A stretch of DNA of 64,000 nucleotides from Sphingobium boeckii (lineage in GTDB: Bacteria > Pseudomonadota > Alphaproteobacteria > Sphingomonadales > Sphingomonadaceae): NCBI RefSeq assembly GCF_014199215.1, contig NZ_JACIJC010000001.1, forward strand, positions 498,001 through 562,000, read 5' to 3'. Within the stretch, counting starts at the first letter, position 1. The number at the start of each line of letters is the position of its first letter. The position numbers and the translations under genes are program-made. The notes below the pieces were generated by a model. That model did no database searches, had not been told where the DNA came from, and saw only the letters and a program-made list of their open reading frames with translations. Shown in pieces: positions 19,113 through 28,394 of the stretch.

Positions 19113-19412
19113 TCAGTATTTCTGCTGGCGCTCATAAAGCGATTTATAATGCTGGATGCGCGTGACGCGCAGCCCCGGCATACCCGATCGATCGACCGCG
19201 CGCTGCCATCCGGCGAATTCTTCCAGCGTGAGGCTGTAACGCTCGCAGACTTCGTCCACGCTGAGCAATCCGCCGTTCACCGCTGCTACAACTTCCGCCT
19301 TGCGACGCACTACCCAGCGTGTCGTGCTGGGCGGCGGCAAGGAGTCTATCGTCAGGGGTTCGCCGAGCGGACCGATCACCTGTGCTGGGCGAATTTTCTG
19401 ATTTTCGATCAT
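19113..19412 (-). CDS. sciP: SciP/DUF1153 cell-cycle regulator
   Basis: A 99-residue protein of the DUF1153/SciP family, known from Caulobacter as a small helix-turn-helix protein that binds CtrA or DNA and represses CtrA-activated genes. RWVVRRKAEVVAAVNGGLLS, then VDEVCERYSLTLEEFAGWQ and RVTRIQHYKSLYERQ are the conserved core and tail. The family is confined to alphaproteobacteria, which supports the taxonomic call. No ctrA gene is in the window and no full CtrA box was found upstream. Confidence 0.9.
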   Translation of the reverse strand: MIENQKIRPAQVIGPLGEPLTIDSLPPPSTTRWVVRRKAEVVAAVNGGLLSVDEVCERYSLTLEEFAGWQRAVDRSGMPGLRVTRIQHYKSLYERQQKY

Positions 19413-19522
19413 TCCTACCTCAAAACATGGGCTTACGCGGATACCAACGCATCCAGTGACTCCACTTAAACCAAGAGCGTTGAAATAAGACTAAAGGCCC
19501 AAGGTAAACATTCTGGTCATCT

Positions 19523-19795
19523 TCACTCATCGCCTGCGAGCAGCCCCGCGGCGGCGGCACTGAAACTCCCCGGCACCGGAAAAGCCGCCCCATCGGCTCC
19601 ATCCGCGAACAATCTCACCATGTGATTTTCGCCCATGTGGCTGTCGGCAAGCCGCACGATCGCCGTCTGCATCCGCGCGGTTTCGCTTGTTTCCTGCTGC
19701 GCCGAAAGCGCCGCGATGAGCACCTGAAAATCGGGTGCGAAAGCCTCTGGCTGCGCCAGCAGACGTTCGAATCGCGAAAGGCCGATCTTGCTCAT
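19523..19795 (-). CDS. Small hypothetical protein
   Basis: A 90-residue protein starting MSKIGLSRFERLLAQPEAFA. The N-terminal half looks helical (FQVLIAALSAQQETSETARM) and the C-terminus is Ala/Gly-rich. No membrane segment or known motif was seen. It lies 110 bp upstream of sciP on the same strand and is divergent from mnmA, so the 88-bp gap before mnmA may hold promoters for both. Coding is likely from composition and position, but the function is unknown. Confidence 0.5.
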   Translation of the reverse strand: MSKIGLSRFERLLAQPEAFAPDFQVLIAALSAQQETSETARMQTAIVRLADSHMGENHMVRLFADGADGAAFPVPGSFSAAAAGLLAGDE

Positions 19796-19883
19796 CCGTC
19801 TGGATTAGGGACGAAGATTGAATCGACCGTAAACTTTGGCGAATTTTGCGTCCGGCCCCGGAAATGGCTATGGGCCGGTGATC

Positions 19884-20993
19884 ATGTCTCCCGAATTCCA
19901 GCTCGAAGGGCCGCTTTCAGCCCGCCGCATCGTCGTCGCCATGTCCGGCGGGGTCGATTCCTCGGTGGTGGCCGCGCTCGCGGCGCGCACGGGCGCTGAA
20001 ACGATCGGGATCACGCTTCAGCTTTATGATCATGGCGAAGCCGTGGGCCGCACCGGGAGCTGCTGCGCGGGTCAGGATATCCGCGATGCGCGCGCGGTCG
20101 CCGAAAAGCTCGGCATCGCGCATTATGTGTTCGATCATGAAAGCGCGTTTCGGACCTCGGTGATCGAGGACTTTGCTGACGAATATATGGCCGGACGCAC
20201 GCCCATCCCCTGCGTTAAATGCAATATGGGCGTGAAGTTCACCGATCTTTTCCGGCTGGCGAAGGATCTGGGCGCTGACTGCCTGGCCACGGGACATTAT
20301 GTCCGCCGCGTGATGGGGGTTGAAGGCGCAGAGCTTCACCGCGCAGCCGATCCGGCGCGGGACCAGAGCTATTTCCTGTTCGCCACGACGCAGGATCAGC
20401 TCGATTATCTGCGTTTTCCGCTGGGCGCTATGCCCAAACCCGCAGTGCGCGAGATCGCCAGGGAATTGGGGCTGGGCGTCGCGCTAAAGCCTGATAGCCA
20501 GGATATCTGCTTCGTGCCTGACGGCGATTATGCCAAGATCGTGAAGAAGGTGCGGCCCGACGCAGACACGGCAGGCGAGATCGTCGATCTCGGCGGGCAT
20601 GTGCTGGGTCAACACAGGGGCTTCATCCATTTCACCGTGGGCCAGCGCAAGGGGCTGGAGATCGGCGGACAGCCTGAGCCGCTCTATGTGATCCGGCTTG
20701 AACCCGAAACCCGACGCGTGGTGGTCGGGCCGCGGCGCGCTTTGGCGGTGTCGGGTGCGCGGATTGCGGACATCAACTGGATCGGCGGGGATCACCGCGG
20801 TCCGCTTGCCGCCAAGGTGCGCTCCATGGCGAAACCTGTAGGCGCACGACTGGATGGCGGGCGGCTGGCGTTCGACGACCCCGAATATGGCGTGTCGCCG
20901 GGGCAGGCCGCAGTGTTCTACGATGGCGAACGCGTGCTGGGCGGCGGCTGGATCGAAGAGACCGAAAGCGCGCTGGTGGCGGAAGTGGTCTGA
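19884..20993 (+). CDS. mnmA: tRNA-specific 2-thiouridylase
   Basis: A 369-residue cytoplasmic enzyme that thiolates U34 of Lys, Glu and Gln tRNAs. The ATP-pyrophosphatase loop SGGVDSS lies at residues 21-27. [20 protein letters not shown] and [14 protein letters not shown] carry conserved elements including a catalytic Cys, and [20 protein letters not shown] and [17 protein letters not shown] are typical of MnmA. The ATG at 19884 ([20 protein letters not shown]) is preferred to an upstream in-frame extension with no homology character. Confidence 0.95.
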   Translation: MSPEFQLEGPLSARRIVVAMSGGVDSSVVAALAARTGAETIGITLQLYDHGEAVGRTGSCCAGQDIRDARAVAEKLGIAHYVFDHESAFRTSVIEDFADEYMAGRTPIPCVKCNMGVKFTDLFRLAKDLGADCLATGHYVRRVMGVEGAELHRAADPARDQSYFLFATTQDQLDYLRFPLGAMPKPAVREIARELGLGVALKPDSQDICFVPDGDYAKIVKKVRPDADTAGEIVDLGGHVLGQHRGFIHFTVGQRKGLEIGGQPEPLYVIRLEPETRRVVVGPRRALAVSGARIADINWIGGDHRGPLAAKVRSMAKPVGARLDGGRLAFDDPEYGVSPGQAAVFYDGERVLGGGWIEETESALVAEVV

Positions 20994-21052
20994 TCAACGC
21001 CGCCGCTACCATGGCAAACTTTTTTGGGGCCGATCCATTGGCACACATGCAA

Positions 21053-21145
21053 CCGTCATGCTGAGCTTGTTTCGGCATCCATTGCTCCGCCCGACCAATG
21101 ATCGTGGCTTCGAAATGGACCCTGAAACGAGTTCGGGGTGAGGAT
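21053..21145. repeat. BIME-like intergenic repeat, copy A
   Basis: A 93-bp element closely matching 31652-31744. Each end is itself a hairpin (TGCTGAG...TTCGGCA and ACCCTGAA...TTCGGGGT) and the two ends are inverted to each other. The spacer is less conserved. It lies between mnmA and the PhzF gene, which converge, as a structured terminator or REP-type element would. In this copy several stem positions have G where copy B has A. Confidence 0.75.
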
Positions 21146-21163
21146 GGTTTTGCAGAGATCTGC

Positions 21164-21958
21164 CTAGAAACTAAACACGCCCTCGATTACCGTCACGCAT
21201 TGCCCCGTCAGGATTACCCGTTCCCCGGCCACGCGGCAGTGCATATGCCCGCCGCGCGCAGATGCCTGAAACGCGCTGAAGCTGTCCCGCCCCAGTTTGT
21301 CCGCCCAGAAGGGCGCCAGCGCGGCATGGGCCGAACCCGTCACCGGATCCTCATCTATGCCCCAAGCGGGTACGAACACGCGGCTGGCGATGTCGGCGCT
21401 GCTGCCCGGCGCGGTGACGATCGCCATGGTTTCGATCCCGGCCAACGCCTTGAAATCGGGCGTACAGGCCAGCACGGCGGCTTCGTTTTCCAGCAGAATG
21501 ATGTCGGTCTCTTCCGCGCCGGACACGGACGTGAACACTGCGCCGCCTGGTGTGCCGAGCGACGCCAGCAGCGCATCGTTGCGGCCCGGTGCCATAAGCG
21601 TGGCCGGCAGATCGAGCGCATAGCCCTCGCCATCACGCGATACGGTGAGGATACCCGCCTTGCGCGTGCGGAAACGGACCCTGTCTCGGCCGGGATCGGC
21701 GGACAATATCGCATGGCCGGAAGCGAGCGTGGCATGGCCGCACATCGCGACCTCCACCGTGGGCGTCCACCAGCGCAATTCGTAATCCGCATCGCCGGTC
21801 GCGGGGATCAGGAAGGCGGTTTCCGAAAGATTGTTCTCCATCGCGATCGCCTGATGCACCTCTTCCGGCAGCCACGCGTCGAGCGGGAACACGGCGGCGG
21901 AATTTCCGGTAAAGGGTTTGCTCGCAAAGGCGTCGATCTGGGTGAAGGGCAATCTCAT
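21164..21958 (-). CDS. PhzF-family isomerase
   Basis: A 264-residue protein of the PhzF/DapF-like fold. RLPFTQIDAFASKPFTGNSA and AVFPLDAWLPEEVHQAIAME with NNLSETAFLIP are the characteristic N-terminus, including the conserved Glu; RWWTPTVEVAMCGHATLA and DPVTGSAHAALAPFW follow. Most family members outside phenazine clusters are isomerases of unknown substrate, and no phenazine genes occur here. Its start overlaps the stop of the upstream CDF transporter (ATGA), making it the last gene of pdxH-CDF-phzF. Confidence 0.9.
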   Translation of the reverse strand: MRLPFTQIDAFASKPFTGNSAAVFPLDAWLPEEVHQAIAMENNLSETAFLIPATGDADYELRWWTPTVEVAMCGHATLASGHAILSADPGRDRVRFRTRKAGILTVSRDGEGYALDLPATLMAPGRNDALLASLGTPGGAVFTSVSGAEETDIILLENEAAVLACTPDFKALAGIETMAIVTAPGSSADIASRVFVPAWGIDEDPVTGSAHAALAPFWADKLGRDSFSAFQASARGGHMHCRVAGERVILTGQCVTVIEGVFSF

Positions 21959-22881
21959 TCGGGCGTCTCCCGCAAGGCTTCATCCTCCTCGCCCAGCCGA
22001 TCATTATGGCCTTCTGGATCGGGATGGATGATGATTTCGGTATCCGGAAATTCAGCCATCAGCGTGGCCTCCATCGCATCCATGGCCCTGTGTGCCTCTG
22101 CGATGGTCATATCGGGCGATACCCACACATGGAATTGCACGAAATCGCGCGAACCACTGGTGCGTGTGCGCAGATCGTGGATGCCAATGAACTCCGGATG
22201 GCGGGCCGCGATGTCGAGGAATCGCTGCCGCTTTTCGGCGGGCCATTCCTTGTCCATCAATTGATCGATCGCCTGGGTGGAGGCGCGCCATGCACCATAA
22301 AGCAGCCACAGCGCGATCAGCACGCCGAACACCGGATCGATCCAGCCCAGGCCGAGATATTGATCCAGCACGAGCGCAGCGATCACCGCGCCATTCAGCA
22401 GCAGATCGCTCTGATAATGCACATTGTCCGCGCGGATGGCGATCGAGCGGGTCCGCGCGATCACATGGCGCTGATAGGCGAGCAGCGCGAATGTCACGAG
22501 CAAGGCGATTATGGACACCCCGATGCCATATTCGGCATTGGCGGTAACCTCGCCTGCGATCAGCCGCGAGATCGCGCGCGCGCCGATCGCCAGTGCAGAC
22601 ATGGAGATCACGATCACCTGGAACAATGCGGCGATCGCCTCCGCCTTGCCATGGCCGAACCGGTGCTTGTCGTCCGCCGGTTGTGCCGCCACGCGAACAC
22701 CCAGCAGGGTGACCAGCGACGCGATCAGATCGAGCGCCGTATCCGCCAGCGATCCCAGCATCGCGACCGAACCTGTGACCGCTGCGGCATAGAGCTTCAG
22801 CGCCAGCAGAACGAGCGCGGTCGCCACGCTGGCGAGCGCGGCATTGCGGGTCAGCCGGCCATGATCATGCGCGGTGCTCAC
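21955..22881 (-). CDS. Cation diffusion facilitator family transporter
   Basis: A 308-residue inner-membrane metal exporter. Six membrane segments are followed by a cytoplasmic C-terminal domain. Metal-site motifs appear: SLADTALDLIASLVTLLGVR in helix 2, HRFGHGKAEA in the loop, and YQSDLLLNGAVIAALVL in helix 5. The GTG at 22881 is chosen as start because it overlaps the pdxH stop (GTGA); an ATG at 22905 lies inside pdxH. Zn, Fe or Mn export is expected from family, but the specific metal is not readable. Confidence 0.88.
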   Translation of the reverse strand: MSTAHDHGRLTRNAALASVATALVLLALKLYAAAVTGSVAMLGSLADTALDLIASLVTLLGVRVAAQPADDKHRFGHGKAEAIAALFQVIVISMSALAIGARAISRLIAGEVTANAEYGIGVSIIALLVTFALLAYQRHVIARTRSIAIRADNVHYQSDLLLNGAVIAALVLDQYLGLGWIDPVFGVLIALWLLYGAWRASTQAIDQLMDKEWPAEKRQRFLDIAARHPEFIGIHDLRTRTSGSRDFVQFHVWVSPDMTIAEAHRAMDAMEATLMAEFPDTEIIIHPDPEGHNDRLGEEDEALRETPE

Positions 22882-23456
22882 GGATAGAGCAGCCCTTCGT
22901 CCCAATCATCGCCGGTGCGGGTAAACAGGCGGCGCTCGTGCAGGCGATATTCCCGGTCCTGCCAGAATTCGATTCGCTGCGGCGTCACGAGATAACCCGA
23001 CCAATGCGGCGGGCGCGGCACGTCACCGCCATCGAAGCGGGCCTGCATCGCGTTGAAGCGCGCCTCGAATGTCTCGCGCCGATCGAGCGGACGCGATTGT
23101 TCGGAGGCCCAGGCACCCAATTGCGAATCGCGGCTGCGCGTGGCGAAATAGGCGTCGGCGATCAGATCGCTCACGGGGGAGACCGGACCCTCGATGCGGA
23201 TCTGGCGGCGGAGCGATTTCCAGTGAAACAGCAAGGCCGCCTTGGGCTGCGCGGAGAGATCGTCCGCCTTGCGGCTCTGCTGGTTGGTATAGAAGACGAA
23301 GCCTTCGGGGCCATGGCCTTTCAGCAGCACCATGCGCACGGCGGGCTGCCATTCGGCATTCACCGTGGCCAGGGCCATCGCGTTGGAATCATTGATCTCG
23401 CTCGCGCGGGCTTCGGCGAACCAGAGATCGAACAGGGCAAAAGGGGAGTCGGTCAT
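22878..23456 (-). CDS. pdxH: Pyridoxamine 5'-phosphate oxidase
   Basis: A 192-residue FMN enzyme that oxidises pyridoxine- or pyridoxamine-phosphate to pyridoxal phosphate. MTDSPFALFDLWFAEARASE begins at ATG 23456. VRMVLLKGHGPEGFVFYTN, QQSRKADDLSAQP, ALLFHWKSLRRQIRIEGPV and the C-terminal EFWQDREYRLHERRLFTR are the FMN/substrate motifs of the family. It heads a coupled operon with a metal exporter and a PhzF protein, with no obvious pathway link to either. Confidence 0.95.
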   Translation of the reverse strand: MTDSPFALFDLWFAEARASEINDSNAMALATVNAEWQPAVRMVLLKGHGPEGFVFYTNQQSRKADDLSAQPKAALLFHWKSLRRQIRIEGPVSPVSDLIADAYFATRSRDSQLGAWASEQSRPLDRRETFEARFNAMQARFDGGDVPRPPHWSGYLVTPQRIEFWQDREYRLHERRLFTRTGDDWDEGLLYP

Positions 23457-23571
23457 GATGGGGGCAATAGCGTATCGGGTGCGCGCGGGGAATGCGCTTG
23501 TCCCGACTTGAAACCGCGCCATTAGCGCCGATCTGTTGCGTCGAAGCAATACACCGGCCTAAAGGGCGCAT

Positions 23572-24492
23572 ATGGCAGATCCTTATACCACATTGGGCGT
23601 CCAGCGCGGCGCGAGCGAAGCGGACATCAAGAAAGCCTATCGCACGCTTGCGAAAGAGCTTCATCCCGATCGCAACAAGGATAACCCCAAGGCCGCTGAG
23701 CGCTTCGGGCAAGTTACCTCGGCTTACGATCTTCTGAGCGACAAGGATAAGCGCGCGCGCTTCGATCGCGGCGAGATCGATGCGGATGGCAATCCCGCAT
23801 CGCCCTTCGGTTTTGGCGGCGGCGGTCCGCGGCCGGGGCAAGGCGGCGGGCAGCCCTTTGGCGATGATGGCATGGATCTGGGCGATATTTTCGACGGCCT
23901 GTTTGGCGGCGGACGCGGGCGCGGCGGCGGCGGCTTCGGACGCGGCGCGCGACAGGCGCCGCCGCAGCGGGGCGGCAACGTGAGTTACAAGCTGGCCGTC
24001 ACGTTCGAAGATGCCGCCGCGCTCAAGCCGCAGCGGATCACGCTGCAGGATGGCAAGACGATCGATCTGAAGCTCTCCGTCGGCGTGGAGACGGGCACGC
24101 AGATGAAGCTCGGCGGCAAGGGGCAGCCGGGGCCGGGCGGTGCTGGCGATGCGATCGTCACGATCGAAGTGCGCCCGCATCGCTTCTTCGAGCGCGACGG
24201 CGACAATGTCCGCCTCAATCTGCCCGTGACGCTGAAAGAGGCTGTGCTGGGCGGCAAGGTGAAGGTGCCCACGGTGGATGGCGCAGTGATGCTGGGCATT
24301 CCGGCGGGCGCGACATCGGGCAAGGTTCTGCGGCTGAAGGGCAAGGGCTTTCATGCCAAGGCCGGCGCGCGGGGCGATCAACTCGTCACGCTGATGATTG
24401 ATCTGCCCAGCGAGGACGAGGCGCTCAAAACCTTTGTCGAAGGCTGGTCGGGCGACGACGGGCGCAACCCGAGGGCAGGGCTGGGCGTATAG
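23572..24492 (+). CDS. CbpA-type J-domain co-chaperone
   Basis: A 306-residue DnaJ-family protein. The J domain occupies residues about 3-68 with the HPD motif in KELHPDRNKDNP. A Gly/Phe-rich linker follows (about 80-135), then two C-terminal substrate-binding domains (VGVETGTQMKLGGKGQPGPG; MLGIPAGATSGKVLRLKGKG). The Cys-rich zinc finger of DnaJ is missing, which makes it class B/CbpA-like. It would stimulate DnaK. It leads an operon with a BrkB protein, fabI, a HEPN-like ORF and aroC. Confidence 0.92.
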   Translation: MADPYTTLGVQRGASEADIKKAYRTLAKELHPDRNKDNPKAAERFGQVTSAYDLLSDKDKRARFDRGEIDADGNPASPFGFGGGGPRPGQGGGQPFGDDGMDLGDIFDGLFGGGRGRGGGGFGRGARQAPPQRGGNVSYKLAVTFEDAAALKPQRITLQDGKTIDLKLSVGVETGTQMKLGGKGQPGPGGAGDAIVTIEVRPHRFFERDGDNVRLNLPVTLKEAVLGGKVKVPTVDGAVMLGIPAGATSGKVLRLKGKGFHAKAGARGDQLVTLMIDLPSEDEALKTFVEGWSGDDGRNPRAGLGV

Positions 24493-24500
24493 CCTCAAGC

Positions 24501-25466
24501 ATGGCCGGCATTTCCCCCCAATCCCCCGAGGCGCGGCGCAAGCGGCTGGATCAGGCGCGCGATGCGCTGGGGGATAGCTGGGACAGGATCAGGCCCGGCA
24601 CTTATCCCTTCACCGTGGCCAAGCGCGTGCTGGTAGGCGTCTATAGCGATGGCTTCATCCATGCGGGCAATCTGGCCTATCTCGCACTCGTCACGCTCTT
24701 TCCCTTCTTCATCGTGGCCGCCGCCGCCGCGCGGCTGGTGGGCCGCACGCAGGATGGCATCCATGCGGTGAACGCCTTCCTGCGCACTGTTCCGCCCGGC
24801 GTGGCTGAGGTGCTGGCAAAGCCGATCAACGATGTGCTGATGTCCCGGTCCGGATCATTGCTCTGGTTCGGCGCGCTGATCGGCCTTTGGACCACGGGCA
24901 GTTTCATCGAGACCATCCGCGATATCCTGCGCCGTGCTTATGGCGTCAGCTATTCGCGGCCCTTTTGGGAATATCGATTGGGGTCGATCGGGATCATCAT
25001 CGGATCGGTGTTGCTCGTGATGATCGCGTTCAGTTTTCAGGTCGTGTTGCTCGGCGTGGAGCAATTCATCGTGCGCGTGCTGCCCTTCGCGACGGATACG
25101 GCCGCCTGGGTGTCCGCCTCGCGCGCGGCACCTGCGTTCGCGCTATTTGCGGCGTTTTACATGATTTTCTATACGCTTACGCCCTCGGCTTATCGCACGC
25201 GACGCTATCCCAAATGGCCCGGCGCGGCGGCCGTCACGCTGTGGTGGCTGGGTGTCTCCACGCTGCTGCCCAAGGCGCTGGAAAGCGCGGTCAGCTACGA
25301 TCTCACATATGGCAGTCTCGCCGGTGTGATGATCGCGCTCATTTTCTTCTACCTTGTTGGCTTTGGCGTGGTAATCGGGGCCGAATTGAACGCCGCGCTG
25401 GCTGAAAGCCCTGATCACAGGGCAAAGTCCGCAGCGGCAGGGACTGAAAAGACGGAGGCATTGTGA
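24501..25466 (+). CDS. YihY/BrkB-family membrane protein
   Basis: A 321-residue inner-membrane protein with about six hydrophobic segments, of the YihY/virulence factor BrkB family. GFIHAGNLAYLALVTLFPFF is the N-terminal signature and LTYGSLAGVMIALIFFYLVG followed by GVVIGAELNAAL is the C-terminal one. Despite older names (ribonuclease BN) the family has no proven enzymatic role. It begins 8 nt after the J-domain gene, and its stop overlaps the GTG start of fabI. Confidence 0.88.
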   Translation: MAGISPQSPEARRKRLDQARDALGDSWDRIRPGTYPFTVAKRVLVGVYSDGFIHAGNLAYLALVTLFPFFIVAAAAARLVGRTQDGIHAVNAFLRTVPPGVAEVLAKPINDVLMSRSGSLLWFGALIGLWTTGSFIETIRDILRRAYGVSYSRPFWEYRLGSIGIIIGSVLLVMIAFSFQVVLLGVEQFIVRVLPFATDTAAWVSASRAAPAFALFAAFYMIFYTLTPSAYRTRRYPKWPGAAAVTLWWLGVSTLLPKALESAVSYDLTYGSLAGVMIALIFFYLVGFGVVIGAELNAALAESPDHRAKSAAAGTEKTEAL

Positions 25467-26266
25467 GCGGTTTAATGACCGGAAAACGCGGGCTGATCAT
25501 GGGACTTGCCAATGATCGCTCGCTCGCCTGGGGCATCGCCCAGCAACTGGCCGCGCAGGGCGCGGAACTGGCGTTCAGCTATCAGGGCGAGGCGCTGGAA
25601 AAGCGCGTGCGCCCGCTGGCGGAGCAATTGGGATCGGATTTCCTTCTCGATTGCGACGTTTCGGACATGGCGGAACTGGATAAGTCGTTCGAAACGCTGG
25701 CCGCGCGCTGGCCGACGATCGATTTCGTCGTCCACGCCATCGGCTTTTCGGACAAGAATGAATTGCGCGGCGGTTATATCGACACCAGCCTCGAAAACTT
25801 CCTGATGACGATGAATATCTCCGCCTACAGCTTCGTCGCGGTGGCCCGGCGCGCGCGGGCCATGATGCCGAACGGCGGCAGCCTCGTGACGCTGAGCTAT
25901 TACGGCGCGGAAAAGGTGATCCCGCATTATAACGTGATGGGCGTGGCCAAGGCGGCGCTGGAAGCCAGCGTCAAATATCTGGCGATGGATCTGGGGCCGG
26001 AAAACATTCGCGTGAATGCGATTTCGGCCGGCCCGATCAAGACGCTCGCGGCCTCGGGCATCGGCGATTTCCGCTATATCCTGAAATGGAACGAGCTGAA
26101 TTCACCGCTCCGCCGCAATGTCACGATCGACGATGTGGGCGGTGCAGGCCTCTATCTCTGCAGCGATCTCGCCTCGGGCGTGACGGGCGAGATTCACCAT
26201 GTGGATGCCGGCTATAATGTGATCGGCATGAAAGCCGAAGACGCACCGGATATTGCTTTGCAGTGA
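25463..26266 (+). CDS. fabI: Enoyl-[acyl-carrier-protein] reductase (NADH)
   Basis: A 267-residue short-chain dehydrogenase that reduces enoyl-ACP in each round of fatty acid elongation. The divergent glycine motif GLANDRSLAWGIA binds NADH. The catalytic pair is Tyr156 and Lys163 in YNVMGVAKAALE, with Tyr146 at the substrate site. GPIKTLAASGIGDFR is the FabI flexible loop. The GTG start at 25463 overlaps the upstream stop (GTGA). It lies second-last before aroC, separated from it by an AT-richer ORF that overlaps both. Confidence 0.95.
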   Translation: MSGLMTGKRGLIMGLANDRSLAWGIAQQLAAQGAELAFSYQGEALEKRVRPLAEQLGSDFLLDCDVSDMAELDKSFETLAARWPTIDFVVHAIGFSDKNELRGGYIDTSLENFLMTMNISAYSFVAVARRARAMMPNGGSLVTLSYYGAEKVIPHYNVMGVAKAALEASVKYLAMDLGPENIRVNAISAGPIKTLAASGIGDFRYILKWNELNSPLRRNVTIDDVGGAGLYLCSDLASGVTGEIHHVDAGYNVIGMKAEDAPDIALQ

Positions 26267-26718
26267 CATTGGAGCGCAGCGAACCCATCGGCTTCTACAA
26301 TTTTGGTGTAGCTTATCTCGACACGGCTCGATTGGCCTCACTCCATCCGACCAAACCGAGCTTTTCTGATCCGATGGAATTTTTGATATCGCATGGCCTG
26401 GAATTGATTTTCAAAGCCGACCTGCGTCGTAAACTCAGCTTAGAGAAAGTCCGAAATAAATTCGGACACAATTTGTTGAAGATGTCCAAAAATCTGAGCG
26501 AGCCATTTTTACAACATTTTGAAGTTGACGACATGTTTAGAGCGCTCGTAACTTATCTGTCTGAGGGACATTCTGGACCAAATTGGCGAAATCGCTATTT
26601 GGAGACCGGATTCCGCGCGGTTCAAGTTTCGACCGAAGATATGTTACAGCTCGTCCATAGATTTAACATTGATGATCGACGCTGGCTGCTTGGTCATTTT
26701 GCAAGGCACTCAGAATGA
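26263..26718 (+). CDS. HEPN-like hypothetical protein between fabI and aroC
   Basis: A 151-residue helical protein. [18 protein letters not shown] followed by [18 protein letters not shown] resembles HEPN-type helical domains, and RNKFGH (Arg64 to His69) fits the R-x4-6-H catalytic motif of HEPN ribonucleases. The gene is visibly richer in A and T than its neighbours, suggesting transfer. Its GTG start overlaps the fabI stop (GTGA) and its own stop overlaps the aroC ATG (ATGA), so it is embedded in an essential operon. Whether it is active as an RNase, a toxin or neither is unknown; no antitoxin partner is adjacent. Confidence 0.6.
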   Translation: MTLERSEPIGFYNFGVAYLDTARLASLHPTKPSFSDPMEFLISHGLELIFKADLRRKLSLEKVRNKFGHNLLKMSKNLSEPFLQHFEVDDMFRALVTYLSEGHSGPNWRNRYLETGFRAVQVSTEDMLQLVHRFNIDDRRWLLGHFARHSE

Positions 26719-27782
26719 GCTTCAACACCTTCGGCCGCGTTTTCCGGTTTACCACTTGGGGTGAATCCCATGGGCCTGCCTTGGGCGCGGTGGTGGATGG
26801 CTGTCCGCCGGGGCTGGCGCTCTCCGAAACCGATCTCCAGCCCTTTCTCGACAAGCGCCGTCCCGGCACGTCGCGCTTCACGACGCAGCGGCAGGAGCCT
26901 GATCAGGTGCGCATCCTTTCTGGCGTGTTCGGAGGCCGCACGACGGGCACCCCGATCAGCCTGATGATCGAGAATGTGGACCAGCGTTCGAAGGATTATT
27001 CGGAGGTCGCTTTGGCCTATCGCCCCGGCCATGCCGATTATGCCTATGACGCGAAATACGGTTTCCGCGATTATCGCGGCGGTGGGCGCAGTTCGGCGCG
27101 GGAGACCGCGGCGCGCGTGGCGGCGGGCGGCGTGGCGCGCGCGGTGATCCACGAAGTCAGCATTCTCGCCTGGGTTTCCGAAATCGGCGGCGATGCGATC
27201 GATCCGGCGCGGTTCGATGCTGCGGAGATCGCGCGCAATCCTTTCTTCTGCCCCGATCCCGAGGCCGCTAAGCGCTGGGAGAAAATGGTCGATGAAGCGC
27301 GCAAGGCGGGATCGTCGCTGGGTGCTGTGATCGAATGCGAAGCCACCGGCGTTCCTGCAGGCTGGGGCGCGCCGCTTTATGCCAAATTGGATAGCGAATT
27401 GGCGGCTGCGCTGATGAGCATCAACGCCGTAAAGGGCGTGGAGATTGGCGATGGCTTTGCCGCGGCCAAATTGCGTGGCGAGGATAATGCCGATCCGATG
27501 CGGCCGGGCATGGATGGCCCGGAATTCCTGGCCAATCATGCGGGCGGCATTGCGGGCGGCATTTCCACCGGACAGCCGGTGCGCGTGCGCGTGGCGTTCA
27601 AACCGACCAGCTCGATCCTGACTCCGGTGGAAACGATCACCCGCGAAGGCACGGCGAGCGAGATCATGACCAAGGGGCGTCATGATCCGTGCGTCGGCAT
27701 TCGCGGTGCACCCGTGGTGGAGGCGATGATGGCGCTGGTGCTGGCGGATCAGAAGCTGCTCCACCGCGCCCAATGCGGATAA
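26715..27782 (+). CDS. aroC: Chorismate synthase
   Basis: A 355-residue FMN-dependent enzyme that converts EPSP to chorismate, the last step of the shikimate pathway. The N-terminus [20 protein letters not shown] and the motifs [37 protein letters not shown] and [18 protein letters not shown] are diagnostic. The ATG at 26715 overlaps the stop of the preceding HEPN-like gene, so its translation may depend on that small gene. It is the last gene of the operon. Confidence 0.96.
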   Translation: MSFNTFGRVFRFTTWGESHGPALGAVVDGCPPGLALSETDLQPFLDKRRPGTSRFTTQRQEPDQVRILSGVFGGRTTGTPISLMIENVDQRSKDYSEVALAYRPGHADYAYDAKYGFRDYRGGGRSSARETAARVAAGGVARAVIHEVSILAWVSEIGGDAIDPARFDAAEIARNPFFCPDPEAAKRWEKMVDEARKAGSSLGAVIECEATGVPAGWGAPLYAKLDSELAAALMSINAVKGVEIGDGFAAAKLRGEDNADPMRPGMDGPEFLANHAGGIAGGISTGQPVRVRVAFKPTSSILTPVETITREGTASEIMTKGRHDPCVGIRGAPVVEAMMALVLADQKLLHRAQCG

Positions 27783-27800
27783 TGAAGCGGGGCGGGTGAG

Positions 27801-28391
27801 TTAGACGGGCGGCGTCTGCGCGGCCCTCTGAGCCTTGGCGGCCTCTGCCCACCAACGCAGTTCGCCGGCGAATTTGGGAAAGTTCTTTTCCAGCCGTGCG
27901 CCACCATCGCCGGTGGGTTCGCCCCGTTCGTCAAGCGCATGGCCGATCTGGCCCAGCGGCAGGATTTCGCCGATCGTGGGCATCCCCAGCGCCGCCAAAG
28001 TCACGCGCCAGCTCGCCATGGATCGCACGCCCGCGAAGACGCCCGCGGAATAACAGGCGATCGCTGCAGGACGGTATGCGAATTCCTGGAGATAATGATC
28101 GACCAGATTCTTCAGGCCGGGCTGCACACCCTGATTATATTCACCCGCCACGAAGACGAACGCATCGGCGTTGCGCAGCGTTTCCGCCAGTCGCTCCATC
28201 GCCTCGGGCGCTTCCCCCGCAGGGTGATCCGCATAGCGCTTGTCCAGCATCGGCAGGCCGATCGCCCTGGCGTCGATCAGTTCGGCTTTCTCTCCGCGCG
28301 TATTCAGGCGAGACACGATGAAATCGGCGAGGCGTATCCCCATCCGGCCGGTGCGGTAGGAACCGTAGATCACCGGAATATTGAGCGCCAT
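27801..28391 (-). CDS. NADPH-dependent FMN reductase family protein
   Basis: A 196-residue flavodoxin-fold protein. IPVIYGSYRTGRMGIRLADF is the FMN phosphate loop and FVAGEYNQGVQPGLKNLVDH is the family's second motif. Such proteins reduce quinones, chromate, azo dyes or FMN; the natural substrate is unknown. It is convergent with aroC and lies 3 bp downstream of the methyltransferase gene on the same strand, so those two are probably co-transcribed. Confidence 0.88.
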   Translation of the reverse strand: MALNIPVIYGSYRTGRMGIRLADFIVSRLNTRGEKAELIDARAIGLPMLDKRYADHPAGEAPEAMERLAETLRNADAFVFVAGEYNQGVQPGLKNLVDHYLQEFAYRPAAIACYSAGVFAGVRSMASWRVTLAALGMPTIGEILPLGQIGHALDERGEPTGDGGARLEKNFPKFAGELRWWAEAAKAQRAAQTPPV

Positions 28392-28394
28392 GTC

